Below are positions 7,959 through 17,070 of a stretch of DNA of 64,000 nucleotides, in pieces. The stretch's first letter is position 1; every line of letters begins with the position of its first letter. Location of the stretch: contig JBCBRU010000001.1 of NCBI GenBank assembly GCA_039819565.1, forward strand, positions 1-64,000, in the 5' to 3' direction. The notes under the pieces were generated by a model. The model saw only the letters and a list, made by a program, of their open reading frames with translations, was not told the origin of the DNA and searched no databases. The position numbers were made by a program, and so were the translations under genes. The stretch comes from JAHQVK01 sp039819565. GTDB lineage: Bacteria > Myxococcota > Kuafuiibacteriia > Kuafuiibacteriales > Kuafuiibacteriaceae.

Positions 7959-8843
7959 TCAGATCGCGCCGGAGAAGGTGTTGCAGCTTGCTGGGTTCCC
8001 GGTCTCGAAGCCGCGACGGAACCACCGCATACGCTGGGCGGAGGTTCCGTGGCTGAAGCTCTCGGGACGGACCGTGCGTCCGGCGTTCTTTTGCAGGGTA
8101 TCGTCACCGATCGCAGCCGCCGCGTTCATCGCCTCCTCGAGGTCGCCCGCTTCCAGCAGCCCTTTTTGGCGAGTGCCGTGCGCCCAGACGCCCGCAAAGC
8201 AGTCCGCTTGCAGCTCGAGCCGCACACTCAGCCCCTGAGCGCCCTTTTGCTGAGACTTGGGGGCGCGATGCACCTTCGAGCTCGTGCCCTGGAGGTTTTG
8301 CACGTGGTGCCCGATCTCATGGGCAATCACGTAGGCGCGTGCGAAATCCCCCGGAGCCCCGAGTCGGGCGGAGAGGGTCTGAAAAAAGGAGAGGTCGATG
8401 TAGGCGCGCTGATCCGCGGGGCAGTAAAAAGGGCCCGTGGCGGCAGCCCCGAGGCCACATCCGCCCGTCGACGTTTGGCCGGAAAACAGGACCAGCTTCG
8501 CTCGCTTATAGCGCCCCGGGCCCGGGTACTTCCGCTCCCAGAGGGCCTGAACGTCGTCCAGTACGAAGGCTACGAAGCTCCGCTGCGGGTCTGTTCCCGG
8601 AGGGGGAGCATTTCGGCCCGTGCTCGATGAAGCGGGTGCGACCGAGCCCAGGCCCCCCACGGCCTGCAGCGCGTAGTAGCCGAGAAAGAGCACGACCACT
8701 CCGCCCATTCCGAAACGTGAAGCCACGAGGTTGAGAAGGAGATTGAACCCCACGCCGCCTCCACGTCCGCCTCCGCCTCCGCGATAGGTCTCCCCTCGCC
8801 GGTCGATGACGTCCGGGCTCTCGTGCTGATCGTCGTAGCGCAC
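7959..8843 (-). CDS. YpfJ/neutral zinc metallopeptidase, membrane-anchored
   Basis: 294 residues, PF04228-type (putative neutral zinc metallopeptidase, E. coli YpfJ). Order: a charged N-terminus with the family opening RYDDQHESPDVIDRRG, a Gly/Arg run, one membrane segment at about 33-60, and a periplasmic catalytic domain. The zinc motif is HEIGHH (175-180), and ELQADCFAGVW supplies the third ligand. The family Cys residues (GGCGLG and FYCPADQ) are present. GTG 8843 was chosen because it begins exactly at the family start; longer in-frame extensions have no similarity. It lies upstream of, and in the same reading frame as, the alpha/beta hydrolase, separated only by one TGA. Physiological substrate unknown. 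Confidence 0.88.
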   Translation of the reverse strand: MRYDDQHESPDVIDRRGETYRGGGGGRGGGVGFNLLLNLVASRFGMGGVVVLFLGYYALQAVGGLGSVAPASSSTGRNAPPPGTDPQRSFVAFVLDDVQALWERKYPGPGRYKRAKLVLFSGQTSTGGCGLGAAATGPFYCPADQRAYIDLSFFQTLSARLGAPGDFARAYVIAHEIGHHVQNLQGTSSKVHRAPKSQQKGAQGLSVRLELQADCFAGVWAHGTRQKGLLEAGDLEEAMNAAAAIGDDTLQKNAGRTVRPESFSHGTSAQRMRWFRRGFETGNPASCNTFSGAI

Positions 8844-8976
8844 GGCCCCATGCTGACGGGGTTCTGGGCCCGGGTAAACGGCCGGTCGGCTTCGAGCGTT
8901 CCAACCGAGCACGGAAGAAGGTGCTCGGCCTTCTCCGTTCAAGCCTCAGCGTTCGAAATTCGGTAGATTCCGAAGC

Positions 8977-10599
8977 ATGTGTCGGCGGCTAGGACTCCTT
9001 GCGGCCCTCGGGGTTTGCCTGACCCAAGGACGGCCCGCGGAAGCCTCCGGCGCCACGGATCGGGATCCCCGACCCGACCCGACGGTGGTCGTCTTTCCCC
9101 TCAAGGTCGAGGGAGCGCTGTCCGACCTGGGCTTCGCACTGAGCCTACGGGTCCTTGGGGTTCTCCGAGCCGCCGGCGGTACCAACCTCGTGCACCCCAA
9201 GATGCTGGCTCGGGTCGCCGCGAAGTACGAGCCCCACGTGGCGAAGCTGCCCCCCACGCAGGCGAGAGCCCGCCTCGGTGGAGTCCTGGGGGCCGATCTG
9301 GTTCTCCACGGGCGGCTCGACGAGCGACGAGATCAGCTCGTTTTGAGCCTCGCCGAGGTGCCGTCAGGAGACGTTGTCGCGACCCATGAATTCCGGCCAC
9401 GGAAGCTTCGGAACGTCCTCGAGGGGCTCCCCGGGGCCGTCATGGCCACCTTCCGAAAAGCGGGATATCTCACCGAGGTTCCCACCCCCGACCTTATAGA
9501 GGTCGCCCCTTCAACCCGGTACCGACAGGCCATGCTGGATCACGCCGCCTGCCATCGCGGGCTCATTCAGCAGCCGCTCGGCATCTCCCGACCGATCGTC
9601 GTCGACGAGTCGGCGGTCCGCCTGGCCATGGACTTTTGCCAAGAGGCTCTTCGGAGAGATCCTGGCTTCGAGAGCGCTCGCGCCGACCTCGCCCTCGCCC
9701 ATGCTTTTCTGGGCGAGCAGCGACAGGCAGAGCGCATGCTCATTTCGCTGCGTGACTCGCGAAGCGTACTTCCGATGTATTGGCTGGCCCGCTTTTGGGT
9801 CCTGAGCCGGTTCTATGACCCTGACCTTGGCGTCGAGAACCTTCGTGAGGCCATCCGGACGCACCCCGGCTTCATGCTGGGTCGAGGCTATCTCGGAGAG
9901 GCCCTCCTCGCCCTCGGGCGGAGCGAGGAGGCGATCGAGGTATTCCAAGACTATCTCGATCGGTGCCCTCGACAGAGCTACGTCATGGCCCAGATCGGAG
10001 CTGCGGCCAGCCGGGACGGGAGCCCCCAGCTCGGGATCGAATGGACGGAGCGCGCCCTGCGGGTCACGCCGGACGATCCGGAGCTTCTGGCCCGGTTGGG
10101 TTCCCGGTGGATGGACGCCGGCCGCCCTCAGGCCGCGGTGGAGATTCTCGCCCGCGTCATCGAACGGGGCGGCGCTCGTGGCGGCATGCATTTAGCCCTG
10201 GGTAGGGCCCACATGGCCCTCGGTCATCGGACGGCTTCGGTCCGTCAGATCCGTCAGGCGATCGCCAAAAGTCCGGGGCCTTCCGGCTGGCGGACGCGCG
10301 GCGAGGCCCGGTATGCGCTCGCCGAGATGTGGACCGGCGAGGGTTCGCCAGAGAACGCCATCCGCCAGCTGCGCCAGGCTCTGCTCGAGGGCTACCTCGA
10401 CGTGGGTGCGATCCAGTCGGACACCCTCGCGCCGCTGCGCAGCCATCGAGACTATCGGCGGCTTCGGCGGACGGAGCCGAGGCCCGGCGCCGCGCCCCGC
10501 TACGTGTCACCGCTGGGTCGGGTGACGACGTCGGCCCGCCTAAAGCTCCGCACGCGCTTTGAGGTGTATAGCGATCGCCGCGTGCTCAACCGTCTCTGA
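8977..10599 (+). CDS. Secreted TPR-repeat protein with N-terminal TolB-like alpha/beta domain
   Basis: 540 residues. Residues 1-23 are a signal peptide (LGLLAALGVCL). An alpha/beta region (about 35-165) resembles the TolB-type N-terminal domain found before TPRs: DPTVVVFPLKVEGALSDLG, the helical middle, and GADLVLHGRLDERRDQLVLSL. Residues about 200-500 hold repeated helical pairs with TPR character, for example LGRGYLGEALLALGRSEEAIEVF and ALGRAHMALGHRTASV. Such proteins usually act as periplasmic scaffolds in secretion, gliding or regulatory complexes. The gene is divergent from the metallopeptidase and convergent with ruvB (13 bp between stops). Specific function not assignable. Confidence 0.75.
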   Translation: MCRRLGLLAALGVCLTQGRPAEASGATDRDPRPDPTVVVFPLKVEGALSDLGFALSLRVLGVLRAAGGTNLVHPKMLARVAAKYEPHVAKLPPTQARARLGGVLGADLVLHGRLDERRDQLVLSLAEVPSGDVVATHEFRPRKLRNVLEGLPGAVMATFRKAGYLTEVPTPDLIEVAPSTRYRQAMLDHAACHRGLIQQPLGISRPIVVDESAVRLAMDFCQEALRRDPGFESARADLALAHAFLGEQRQAERMLISLRDSRSVLPMYWLARFWVLSRFYDPDLGVENLREAIRTHPGFMLGRGYLGEALLALGRSEEAIEVFQDYLDRCPRQSYVMAQIGAAASRDGSPQLGIEWTERALRVTPDDPELLARLGSRWMDAGRPQAAVEILARVIERGGARGGMHLALGRAHMALGHRTASVRQIRQAIAKSPGPSGWRTRGEARYALAEMWTGEGSPENAIRQLRQALLEGYLDVGAIQSDTLAPLRSHRDYRRLRRTEPRPGAAPRYVSPLGRVTTSARLKLRTRFEVYSDRRVLNRL

Positions 10600-10612
10600 C
10601 GGCGCCTCCCCC

Positions 10613-11644
10613 TTAGAGGAGGGGTCCTTGCGCGGGGGGCGGCTTTCGCCCCAGGTGGGCGTACGCACGACCCGTAGCCATTCGGCCGCGGGGCGTACGT
10701 TTGAGATACCCCTCTTTGATGAGGAAGGGCTCGTAGACATCTTCCACCGTATGCGCTTCTTCGCCCACCGCAGCCGCGAGGGTGTCGAGACCGACGGGAC
10801 CTCCGTCGAAGCGATCGACCAGAGTGTGCATGAGGCGGCGGTCCATCTCGTCGAAGCCGGCCTCATCCACCCCAAGGGCGCGTAGCCCCTCTCCAGCGAT
10901 GGCGCGCGTGATGCGGCCGTCTCCAAGGACCTCAGCGAAGTCGCGTAGCCGCCGCAGAAGCCGGTTGGCGATGCGGGGAGTGCCGCGGGCACGCTTGGCG
11001 ATCTCTGCGGCCCCGGCCGCTTCCAGCTCCGCCCCTAGTCGCTCCGCGGCCCGTCCCACGATCGTCTCGAGCTCTTCAGGCGAGTAGAAGTCCAGGCGCG
11101 CGACATATCCGAAACGGTCTCGGAGGGGACTCGAAAGGAGGCCGCTCCGCGTCGTCGCCCCGACCAGCGTGAACCTCGGCAGAGGCAAGGTCATACTTCG
11201 GGCGTGGGGACCATCCCCGATGACCACGTCGAGGCGGAAGTCTTCCATGGCCGGATAGAGATACTCCTCCACGGCGGTATTGAGCCGGTGAATCTCATCG
11301 ATGAAAAGGAGATCGCCAGGCTCGAGGCTGGTGAGAATGCCGGCGAGATCTCCCTTCTTCTCCAGCGCTGGGCCAGCGGTCACGTGCAGTCGCACCCCCA
11401 TCTCCTCGGCTACGATATGGGCCAAAGAGGTCTTTCCCAGCCCTGGTGGGCCTGAGAACAGCAGGTGGTCGATAGGCTCGCCACGTCGCTTGGCGGCCTC
11501 CGTAAACACCTGCAGGTTGGCCTTCACACTGGTTTGACCGACATACTCAGAAAACCCTCGGGGTCGGAGAGCAAGATCGATGGGACCGTCGCCCTCGAGG
11601 GCCATACCGCTCACGGCGCGGCTTCCGTCTTCGCCCTGCGTCAC
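10613..11644 (-). CDS. ruvB: Holliday junction branch-migration ATPase
   Basis: 343-residue AAA+ motor of the RuvAB complex, which drives branch migration at Holliday junctions. Walker A is GPPGLGKTS (65-73) and Walker B LLFIDEIHRL; sensor 1 GATTRSGLL and the arginine-finger region SPLRDRFG are intact. The C-terminal winged helix carries EPFLIKEGYLKRTPRGR. Length and motif order are normal. It is the last gene of ruvC-ruvA-ruvB, with a 33-bp gap after ruvA. Confidence 0.97.
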   Translation of the reverse strand: MTQGEDGSRAVSGMALEGDGPIDLALRPRGFSEYVGQTSVKANLQVFTEAAKRRGEPIDHLLFSGPPGLGKTSLAHIVAEEMGVRLHVTAGPALEKKGDLAGILTSLEPGDLLFIDEIHRLNTAVEEYLYPAMEDFRLDVVIGDGPHARSMTLPLPRFTLVGATTRSGLLSSPLRDRFGYVARLDFYSPEELETIVGRAAERLGAELEAAGAAEIAKRARGTPRIANRLLRRLRDFAEVLGDGRITRAIAGEGLRALGVDEAGFDEMDRRLMHTLVDRFDGGPVGLDTLAAAVGEEAHTVEDVYEPFLIKEGYLKRTPRGRMATGRAYAHLGRKPPPAQGPLL

Positions 11645-11677
11645 CGGTTTCGGGTATCACATCGTCGGGCGAGGGCG

Positions 11678-12298
11678 TCACCCCTTTGGCCGGCACCAAG
11701 CCAAGGCCTCGCGGAGCAGCTCTTCGAGCCCCGCTTTGTCTCCGAGCGCCTTCACGGCGGCCTCAGCAGCCTCCACCGAGACCTGCTCCTTGAAGCCTAG
11801 ATTGACAAGCGCGCTCACCACGTCGCTTGCCGCCCCTCCCTTGGGGCGAGCGGCTGCGCCCGCGACCGCGGCGGCGGTCACGGAGCCCGACGCCGAGGCG
11901 GGTCCAAGGGCCGTGATCTTGTCCCCCAAGTCCACGAGCAGGCGTTCCGCCGTCTTCTTCCCCACCCCGGGAAGCTTGGCGAGCTGAGCGGGTTCGCGGC
12001 GCGCGACCATTTCGATCAGCGTCGCGACGGGGGTCTGCAGAATGTTCATGGCCTTGACCGGGCCCACGCCAGGGACGCCGATCAAGAGATCGAAGAGCTC
12101 TTTTTCTTCACGCGTGAGAAAGCCGAAAAGCGTGATCGCGTCGTCTCTCACTGCGGTGTGAACGTAGAGATCGCACGGTTCCCCGATGCGCAGCGGCGCG
12201 TGTAGACTCGCCGTGACCAGATAGCCCACCCCTTGCACGTCGACGACGACCTGCGCCCCGTTTCGCTCGAGCACCTCGCCCCGTAGACGCCCGATCAC
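11678..12298 (-). CDS. ruvA: Holliday junction DNA-binding subunit
   Basis: 206 residues. The N-terminal OB fold (MIGRLRGEVLERNGAQVVVDVQGVGYLV) is followed by tandem helix-hairpin-helix motifs (FDLLIGVPGVGPVKAMNIL, AQLAKLPGVGKKTAERLL). A flexible Ala/Gly/Pro linker and the C-terminal domain III (SALVNLGFKEQVSVEAAEAA) that contacts RuvB complete it. RuvA tetramers hold the junction in square-planar form and recruit RuvB. Its ATG overlaps the ruvC stop by 4 bp (12295-12298), so the two are translationally coupled. Confidence 0.96.
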   Translation of the reverse strand: MIGRLRGEVLERNGAQVVVDVQGVGYLVTASLHAPLRIGEPCDLYVHTAVRDDAITLFGFLTREEKELFDLLIGVPGVGPVKAMNILQTPVATLIEMVARREPAQLAKLPGVGKKTAERLLVDLGDKITALGPASASGSVTAAAVAGAAARPKGGAASDVVSALVNLGFKEQVSVEAAEAAVKALGDKAGLEELLREALAWCRPKG

Positions 12299-12828
12299 CG
12301 ACGGCCCCTCAGCGAACGACGCCGACCCCGAGGCGGGGCGGGAGGACGAGCCAGCAGGGCGAAGCGCGCGCGCGCCGCTCCGGCAAAAGCGACGGCGAGG
12401 GCGTCGCTCGCATCCTCTTGAGCGGCCTCAGGGAGACCGAGAAGCACCTTCACCATGGCTTGGACTTGCCCCTTGTCCGCACGTCCCTTTCCGGTCACGG
12501 CCTTCTTAACCTCTGAAGGCGAGATCTCGACCAGGGGGAGCTCCCTCAGTCCGCACGCGAGGAGCGCGACCCCTCGGGCATGTCCAAGCACCAGGGCGCT
12601 CCGAGCGCTCTTGTGGTGGAAGATGGACTCGAGAAACACGGCGTCGGGCGCGTGCCGTTCGAGGAGCGCTTCGAGACCGAGATGAATGTCCCGCAGGCGG
12701 TCCGCGAGGGGGCGACGCTCGCCGACGGCAAGGACGCCACAGTCCACCATTTCGTAACGGGATCCCTCATGGGCGATCACGCCCCAGCCGGTGAAGCGCG
12801 AGCCAGGGTCTATTCCGAAGGCCAACAT
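12295..12828 (-). CDS. ruvC: Holliday junction resolvase
   Basis: 177-residue RNase H-fold endonuclease that resolves Holliday junctions after RuvAB. The four acidic metal ligands are visible: Asp7 (FGIDPGS), Glu67 (FLESIF), Asp139 and Asp142 (EDASDALAVA). KSARSALVLGHARG and GKGRADKGQV are family signatures. An Arg/Pro-rich basic tail of about 18 residues extends the C-terminus. It is 55 bp downstream of the oligopeptidase B gene on the same strand and overlaps ruvA. Confidence 0.96.
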   Translation of the reverse strand: MLAFGIDPGSRFTGWGVIAHEGSRYEMVDCGVLAVGERRPLADRLRDIHLGLEALLERHAPDAVFLESIFHHKSARSALVLGHARGVALLACGLRELPLVEISPSEVKKAVTGKGRADKGQVQAMVKVLLGLPEAAQEDASDALAVAFAGAARARFALLARPPAPPRGRRRSLRGRR

Positions 12829-12883
12829 GCGGGCTCCGCGGAACCGTAGCGGAGTCCGGTCGCGCTGACGAGCGCTTCATCGA

Positions 12884-15004
12884 TCACATCGCTCCGAGCA
12901 CATGGAGCAGGAAAGATTGCTCGAACGCCACTTCTTCCAGGGCCTCGAAGCGCCCGGCGGCGCCGCCGTGACCCGCTTCCATGTTCGTCTTGAGAAGAAG
13001 CAAGCGGTCGTCGGTCTTTCGAGCCCGGAGGCGCGCGACCCACTTGGCGGGTTCCCAGTACGTGACGCGCGGATCCGAGAGGCCGGCCAACACGAGCAGA
13101 TGGGGATAAGGCCCCTCGCGGACGTTGTCGTAAGGAGAGTATCCCCGGATGTATTCGAAGGCCGAAGCATCGCGGATCGGATCGCCCCACTCGGGCCACT
13201 CGGGCGGAGTCAAAGGGAGGGTCTCGTCCAGCATCGTATTCAAGACATCGACGAAGGGTACGTCGGCTACGATCGCCGAGAACAGCTCCGAGTGTTCGTT
13301 GGCCAAAACCCCCATCAACATACCGCCGGCGCTTCCTCCCATGGCGGCGATGCGAGAGGCATCGACAAGCCTACGGTCGCCAAGCGCTCGGGCCGCGGCG
13401 GCGAAATCGGAGAAGGTGTTTCGCTTCTTCTGAAGCTTTCCGTCTCGATACCAGCGGTAGCCGCGATCCATCCCCCCGCGTACGTGAGCGATCGCGAAGA
13501 TAACTCCGCGATCTACGAGCGAGAGTCGGGTCAGCGAAAAGCCGGCGGGCATGGCGTGACCGTAGGCTCCGTAGCCGTAGAGAAGGCACGGGGCGCTCCC
13601 GTCGAGCGGGACGTCCGCGCGATGGAGGATGGACACCGGCACCTCCTCACCGTCGGAAGCCGAGATCATGAGTCGCTTGGCAACGTAACGGGCGGGGTCA
13701 TGGCCGCTGGGGAGGATCTGCTCCTTTCGCAAAACCCGCTCCCCCGACGACATATCGTAGTCATAGGTCCGCTGGGGTGTAGTCATCGAGCTGTATACGA
13801 ATCGAAAGACCTGCGTATCGAACTCCCGCGCTCCCACGAGCCCGAGGCTGTAGACCTCCTCGGAGAAAGACACCTTGCGCTCGCGAGTGAGCTGGGCATC
13901 GCTGAGATCGTAGATCACGAGTTGAGGGAGCCCGTCCACCCGTTCGATGACAACGAGGTGGTTTCGAAACAGGTGGTACCCAAGGCGGAGCCGCCCCGCC
14001 TGCGGGGGAAGCAGCTCACGCCAAGAGTTCCGAGCCTCATCGGCCCCTAACGCCGACAAAGGCATCGAGGCGAGCGTATAGTCCTCTGCCCCTCCCGCAT
14101 TCGTCCGCATGATGAGGGACTCGCCGTGATGACTAACGTCATACTCTACCCCGACCGTACGGGTGGCCACCCGTACGGGGGCCGCACTTGGGCTCTCTGC
14201 ATCCAGCAGCCAAACCTCCGAGGTGTCGTGGTCATGCGCATCGATAGTTACGAAGCGCTGACTCTCCGTGCGGGATAGGCCGACAAAGAACCCCGGATCC
14301 TCTTCGAAATACAGCGTAGAGTCGTTCTCGGGTGGCTCACCGAGAACGTGCCGCTTTACGGTGCGCGGGCGATGTTCAGCGTCAAGCACGGTGTAGATCA
14401 CGGTCCGATCGTCGAGAAACTCGAAACTCCCGCTCGTCCCCTGAATGGAATCATCCAGCCATAACCCGGTCTCAACCTCTCGAAACCTCAAGGTCCAGAG
14501 CTCAGCGCCCGAAGTATCCTCGGCGATGGCTACGAGCCGATGATCCGGGGAGGGCTCGCAGGCACCTACCTGAAAGAAGGCTTTCCCTTTGGCCTCGGCA
14601 TCCCCATCGAAGAGTACGGTTTCCTCTCCGCCTCCCCTCGGCCGCCGGCCGAAGATGGGGTGCTGGCCGCCAACCTCGTATCGCTGGTAGTAGCTCCATG
14701 GCCCCTCGTCCTGAGGCACCGAGGCATCGTCCTCAACGATGCGTCCCCGGTACTCCTCAAAGAGCTCCTTGCGCAGATCGGCGAGGCCCTCGAGGCTGCG
14801 CGTGCAGTAGTCATTTTCGGCCTCAAGATAGGCGCGAATATCGGGCTCGAGCGCCGAGCCGTCCCGCATCGCCTCACGCCACCGTTGGGACCGGAGCCAA
14901 GCAAACTCATCGTTCCATCGATAGCCGTGAGCGGCCTGAGGGGCGGAGCGAGGCTCAGCCTGCGGGGGCGAAGGTAAGGCGTGGGGAGGGGATTCGTCGT
15001 TCAT
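12884..15004 (-). CDS. ptrB: Oligopeptidase B (prolyl oligopeptidase family S9A)
   Basis: 706-residue serine peptidase that cleaves short peptides, in PtrB typically after Lys or Arg. The N-terminal half is a seven-bladed propeller that restricts substrates by size. The C-terminal alpha/beta hydrolase domain shows YGAYG, AIAHVRGG, the nucleophile in GGSAGGMLMG, the acid in LSDPRV and the His in EAGHGG. Length is typical (about 680-720). No signal peptide is seen, so it is probably cytoplasmic. It starts 6 bp after the lamin-tail lipoprotein stop and precedes ruvC, which implies transcriptional linkage rather than shared function. Confidence 0.93.
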   Translation of the reverse strand: MNDESPPHALPSPPQAEPRSAPQAAHGYRWNDEFAWLRSQRWREAMRDGSALEPDIRAYLEAENDYCTRSLEGLADLRKELFEEYRGRIVEDDASVPQDEGPWSYYQRYEVGGQHPIFGRRPRGGGEETVLFDGDAEAKGKAFFQVGACEPSPDHRLVAIAEDTSGAELWTLRFREVETGLWLDDSIQGTSGSFEFLDDRTVIYTVLDAEHRPRTVKRHVLGEPPENDSTLYFEEDPGFFVGLSRTESQRFVTIDAHDHDTSEVWLLDAESPSAAPVRVATRTVGVEYDVSHHGESLIMRTNAGGAEDYTLASMPLSALGADEARNSWRELLPPQAGRLRLGYHLFRNHLVVIERVDGLPQLVIYDLSDAQLTRERKVSFSEEVYSLGLVGAREFDTQVFRFVYSSMTTPQRTYDYDMSSGERVLRKEQILPSGHDPARYVAKRLMISASDGEEVPVSILHRADVPLDGSAPCLLYGYGAYGHAMPAGFSLTRLSLVDRGVIFAIAHVRGGMDRGYRWYRDGKLQKKRNTFSDFAAAARALGDRRLVDASRIAAMGGSAGGMLMGVLANEHSELFSAIVADVPFVDVLNTMLDETLPLTPPEWPEWGDPIRDASAFEYIRGYSPYDNVREGPYPHLLVLAGLSDPRVTYWEPAKWVARLRARKTDDRLLLLKTNMEAGHGGAAGRFEALEEVAFEQSFLLHVLGAM

Positions 15005-15010
15005 CTGGGC

Positions 15011-16468
15011 TCACTCTTTCGAACAATCGACCGGAGGCGATGGATCCCCCGGAGTAGGTCGACACCACCTGAAGACCCCATCGGCGCCGCGCGCGAGCGA
15101 CTCGTGGGACAGGCTGGGCGGAGCGCCTCCGGGATGATCCGCGCCTCGAAGAGTTCCGAGTACAACGCGATCCAACCGAACGTCTCCAGCCCAAAGCTCT
15201 ATCGCGACGCCGGACTGCGCCGTGTCTCCCCGAGGCCGCACCACGAGCGCCTCGCCTGGAAACCAGGTGGTCCATGACCCGTCGTCTCCGAAAAACGCGC
15301 CAGGAGCATCAACCACCCGAAAAACGCTGGGCGTCCCATCGAGAACTCGAAGCTCGAGGCCAACTCGATCGGTATCCATCGCCGTCTCCCCTGCGTTAAC
15401 GAGTTCAATCCACTCATCGGCGGCACTGACGGTGCCGGCCCCCGGGTAGCCGTCGAAGGGCACACCCGCCGGGATGCTGTCGCCCCAGTCTCTTCGTGGA
15501 GACGTCACCACCTCAGAGATCCGAGCAAAAACCGGCGTTGGAGTCTGCACGGAGAGTTCGGTTCGAGCCGTCTCTCCAGCCAGGTCTTCCGCGACGATCT
15601 CGGCCGTCAGCGTCTCGTCCTCAGGAAGCGCCCCGTTCGATCGAAGCCATAGCCTAACCCCAGGCATATCCATGGACTCGAGGAGTCCGCGGTCCCCTTT
15701 CGATTGCCAAGCGCCCGAGACGCGAACCACCTCACTCGCCGTAACCTCGACCTCCAGCCGGCCAGGAAGAGCGCGGGCCTGTGCCGTCACCCCAGGAGGT
15801 ACGCGATCCGCAACCGTCCCCGTACGAATAAGCACCAGGCTCTCCGTGGATGAGACTCGCGGCCCCACCAAACGAAGCCAACGTGGTGGGCACTCGGGGC
15901 TGCACACGAGCTTGGGTACGATCCGGAAGTGACCGGGGGTCTCGAGTTCCGGAGCCAGCTCCCACCGACCGCCCACATCATCCTCGAGGGCGTAGGTCTC
16001 GCCCGGTGCGGTCCCAGCAAGAACCACCCAATTCAAGTTCGCGGGGGCCGACTTTCCGGGTACGGGACGCCGGATCACAACCTCGCTTGGACGTTCATCA
16101 GCCCTTCCGACCACCGTGAATGAGATCGAAGCCACGTCGATGGATGCGCCCTCCGAGTCTACGAGCGCACCGGTGAGGTCGACGAAGATCGTTTCTCCCC
16201 CCGGCCAGCGAGGCAGAGGGTAGAGCCGGAGACCCGATGAGAGCTCCTCCATCTCGAAAGACAAGTTGCCATTGAGTCCCTCTACGCGAGGGGCTCCCAC
16301 CCAGCTCGCTTCCGCGCTCCAGTCGAGCGAAACTACGTCCGTCAGGTCCACGAGACCCTCTGGGTGCCTTTCGGGGACCAAAAGGTGGTCCTCACCGCGA
16401 GGAGCCTCGGGAGGGGCCCAGCACCCGGTGAAGATCAGCGCGAGGACTCGGCAAGCAACTGAGACCAC
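15011..16468 (-). CDS. Lipoprotein with Ig-like modules and a lamin-tail-like domain
   Basis: About 485 residues. The GTG start at 16468 lies 34 bp inside the preceding gene, giving MVSVACRVLALIFTGC, a lipoprotein signal with lipidated Cys16. Middle segments look like beta-sandwich (Ig-like) repeats, for example SLDWSAEASWVGAPRVEGL, VTAQARALPGRLEVEVTASE and LTAEIVAEDLAGETARTEL. The C-terminal 150 residues match a lamin-tail domain pattern (RISEVVTSPRRDWGD, DEWIELVNAGETAMDTDRVG, WTTWFPGEALVV). Such domains occur in secreted and surface proteins of Myxococcota with unknown roles. It is coupled to the 211-residue gene upstream and to ptrB downstream. The same frame stays open further 5', but that part is the shadow of the two upstream genes. 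Confidence 0.7.
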   Translation of the reverse strand: MVSVACRVLALIFTGCWAPPEAPRGEDHLLVPERHPEGLVDLTDVVSLDWSAEASWVGAPRVEGLNGNLSFEMEELSSGLRLYPLPRWPGGETIFVDLTGALVDSEGASIDVASISFTVVGRADERPSEVVIRRPVPGKSAPANLNWVVLAGTAPGETYALEDDVGGRWELAPELETPGHFRIVPKLVCSPECPPRWLRLVGPRVSSTESLVLIRTGTVADRVPPGVTAQARALPGRLEVEVTASEVVRVSGAWQSKGDRGLLESMDMPGVRLWLRSNGALPEDETLTAEIVAEDLAGETARTELSVQTPTPVFARISEVVTSPRRDWGDSIPAGVPFDGYPGAGTVSAADEWIELVNAGETAMDTDRVGLELRVLDGTPSVFRVVDAPGAFFGDDGSWTTWFPGEALVVRPRGDTAQSGVAIELWAGDVRLDRVVLGTLRGADHPGGAPPSLSHESLARGADGVFRWCRPTPGDPSPPVDCSKE

Positions 16469-17070
16469 CTTCCGCCGGTGGCGGCGTCCAGAGCGCCGTC
16501 GAGGCGCAGGAGCTGGACAAGGCCGTCTGCTGCGGGCTCCTTCGGAGCCTCCAGCTCGACCTCGAGGCGTTCGAAATACAGCTCCGTCACCTTTAGGACC
16601 GCCGCCCGCACCACAGCAGATCGGCGTAGACGCTCGCGATGAGCCCGCAGCTCGTCGGACGAGAAGATGAGCTGACCGAGCTGAAACCGGAGGGACACGT
16701 CGAGCCCATAGCCTCGACCTTCCGTCCAAGAGGGATCTCGCTCGGCTTGGGCTCGGATGTCGAGGTCGGAGTCGGTGCCGACGCGAACGTCGAGACGCGG
16801 TAGCCAGCCGCGGCTTCGGGCCCGACCTCCCCAGCTCCGTACCTCGGCATCGCTCGGCAACCTCAGAGAGGCTTCCGCCGCGTCCTGCACCGAAACCAAG
16901 CTGGGCCATCCGCTCCCGGCGACACGAGCCCTTAGTTCGCGCATGCGAGCCGCGTCTGCGGCCTGAGGAGATTCCCCCCGGGATGGTCCTTTCGACGCCG
17001 GAGGCGTCCCGAACGCTGTAGAGCCCAAGGCCGTCAGCTGGGCGGTGAATAGCCACGCTATCGCCCGCAT
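16435..17070 (-). CDS. Secreted TolC-like fragment protein, unknown function
   Basis: 211 residues. A signal peptide (AIAWLFTAQLTALGSTAFG, ending near residue 22) is followed by a helical segment (AADAARMRELRARV, VQDAAEASLRL). The central stretch WLPRLDVRVGTDSDLDIRA, GLDVSLRFQLGQLIF and a long helix to about 180 recalls one beta-strand plus helical hairpin of TolC-type outer-membrane proteins, but only half the usual length is present. I cannot assign a function. It overlaps the preceding gene by 13 bp and the following lipoprotein gene by 34 bp, so all three are likely co-translated. Confidence 0.65.
   Translation of the reverse strand: MRAIAWLFTAQLTALGSTAFGTPPASKGPSRGESPQAADAARMRELRARVAGSGWPSLVSVQDAAEASLRLPSDAEVRSWGGRARSRGWLPRLDVRVGTDSDLDIRAQAERDPSWTEGRGYGLDVSLRFQLGQLIFSSDELRAHRERLRRSAVVRAAVLKVTELYFERLEVELEAPKEPAADGLVQLLRLDGALDAATGGRWSQLLAESSR

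Noticed and set aside
10603..10624. Short GC-rich hairpin between the TPR gene and ruvB stops
   Set aside because: Only about five pairs, no T-run in either direction; not strong enough to call a terminator.
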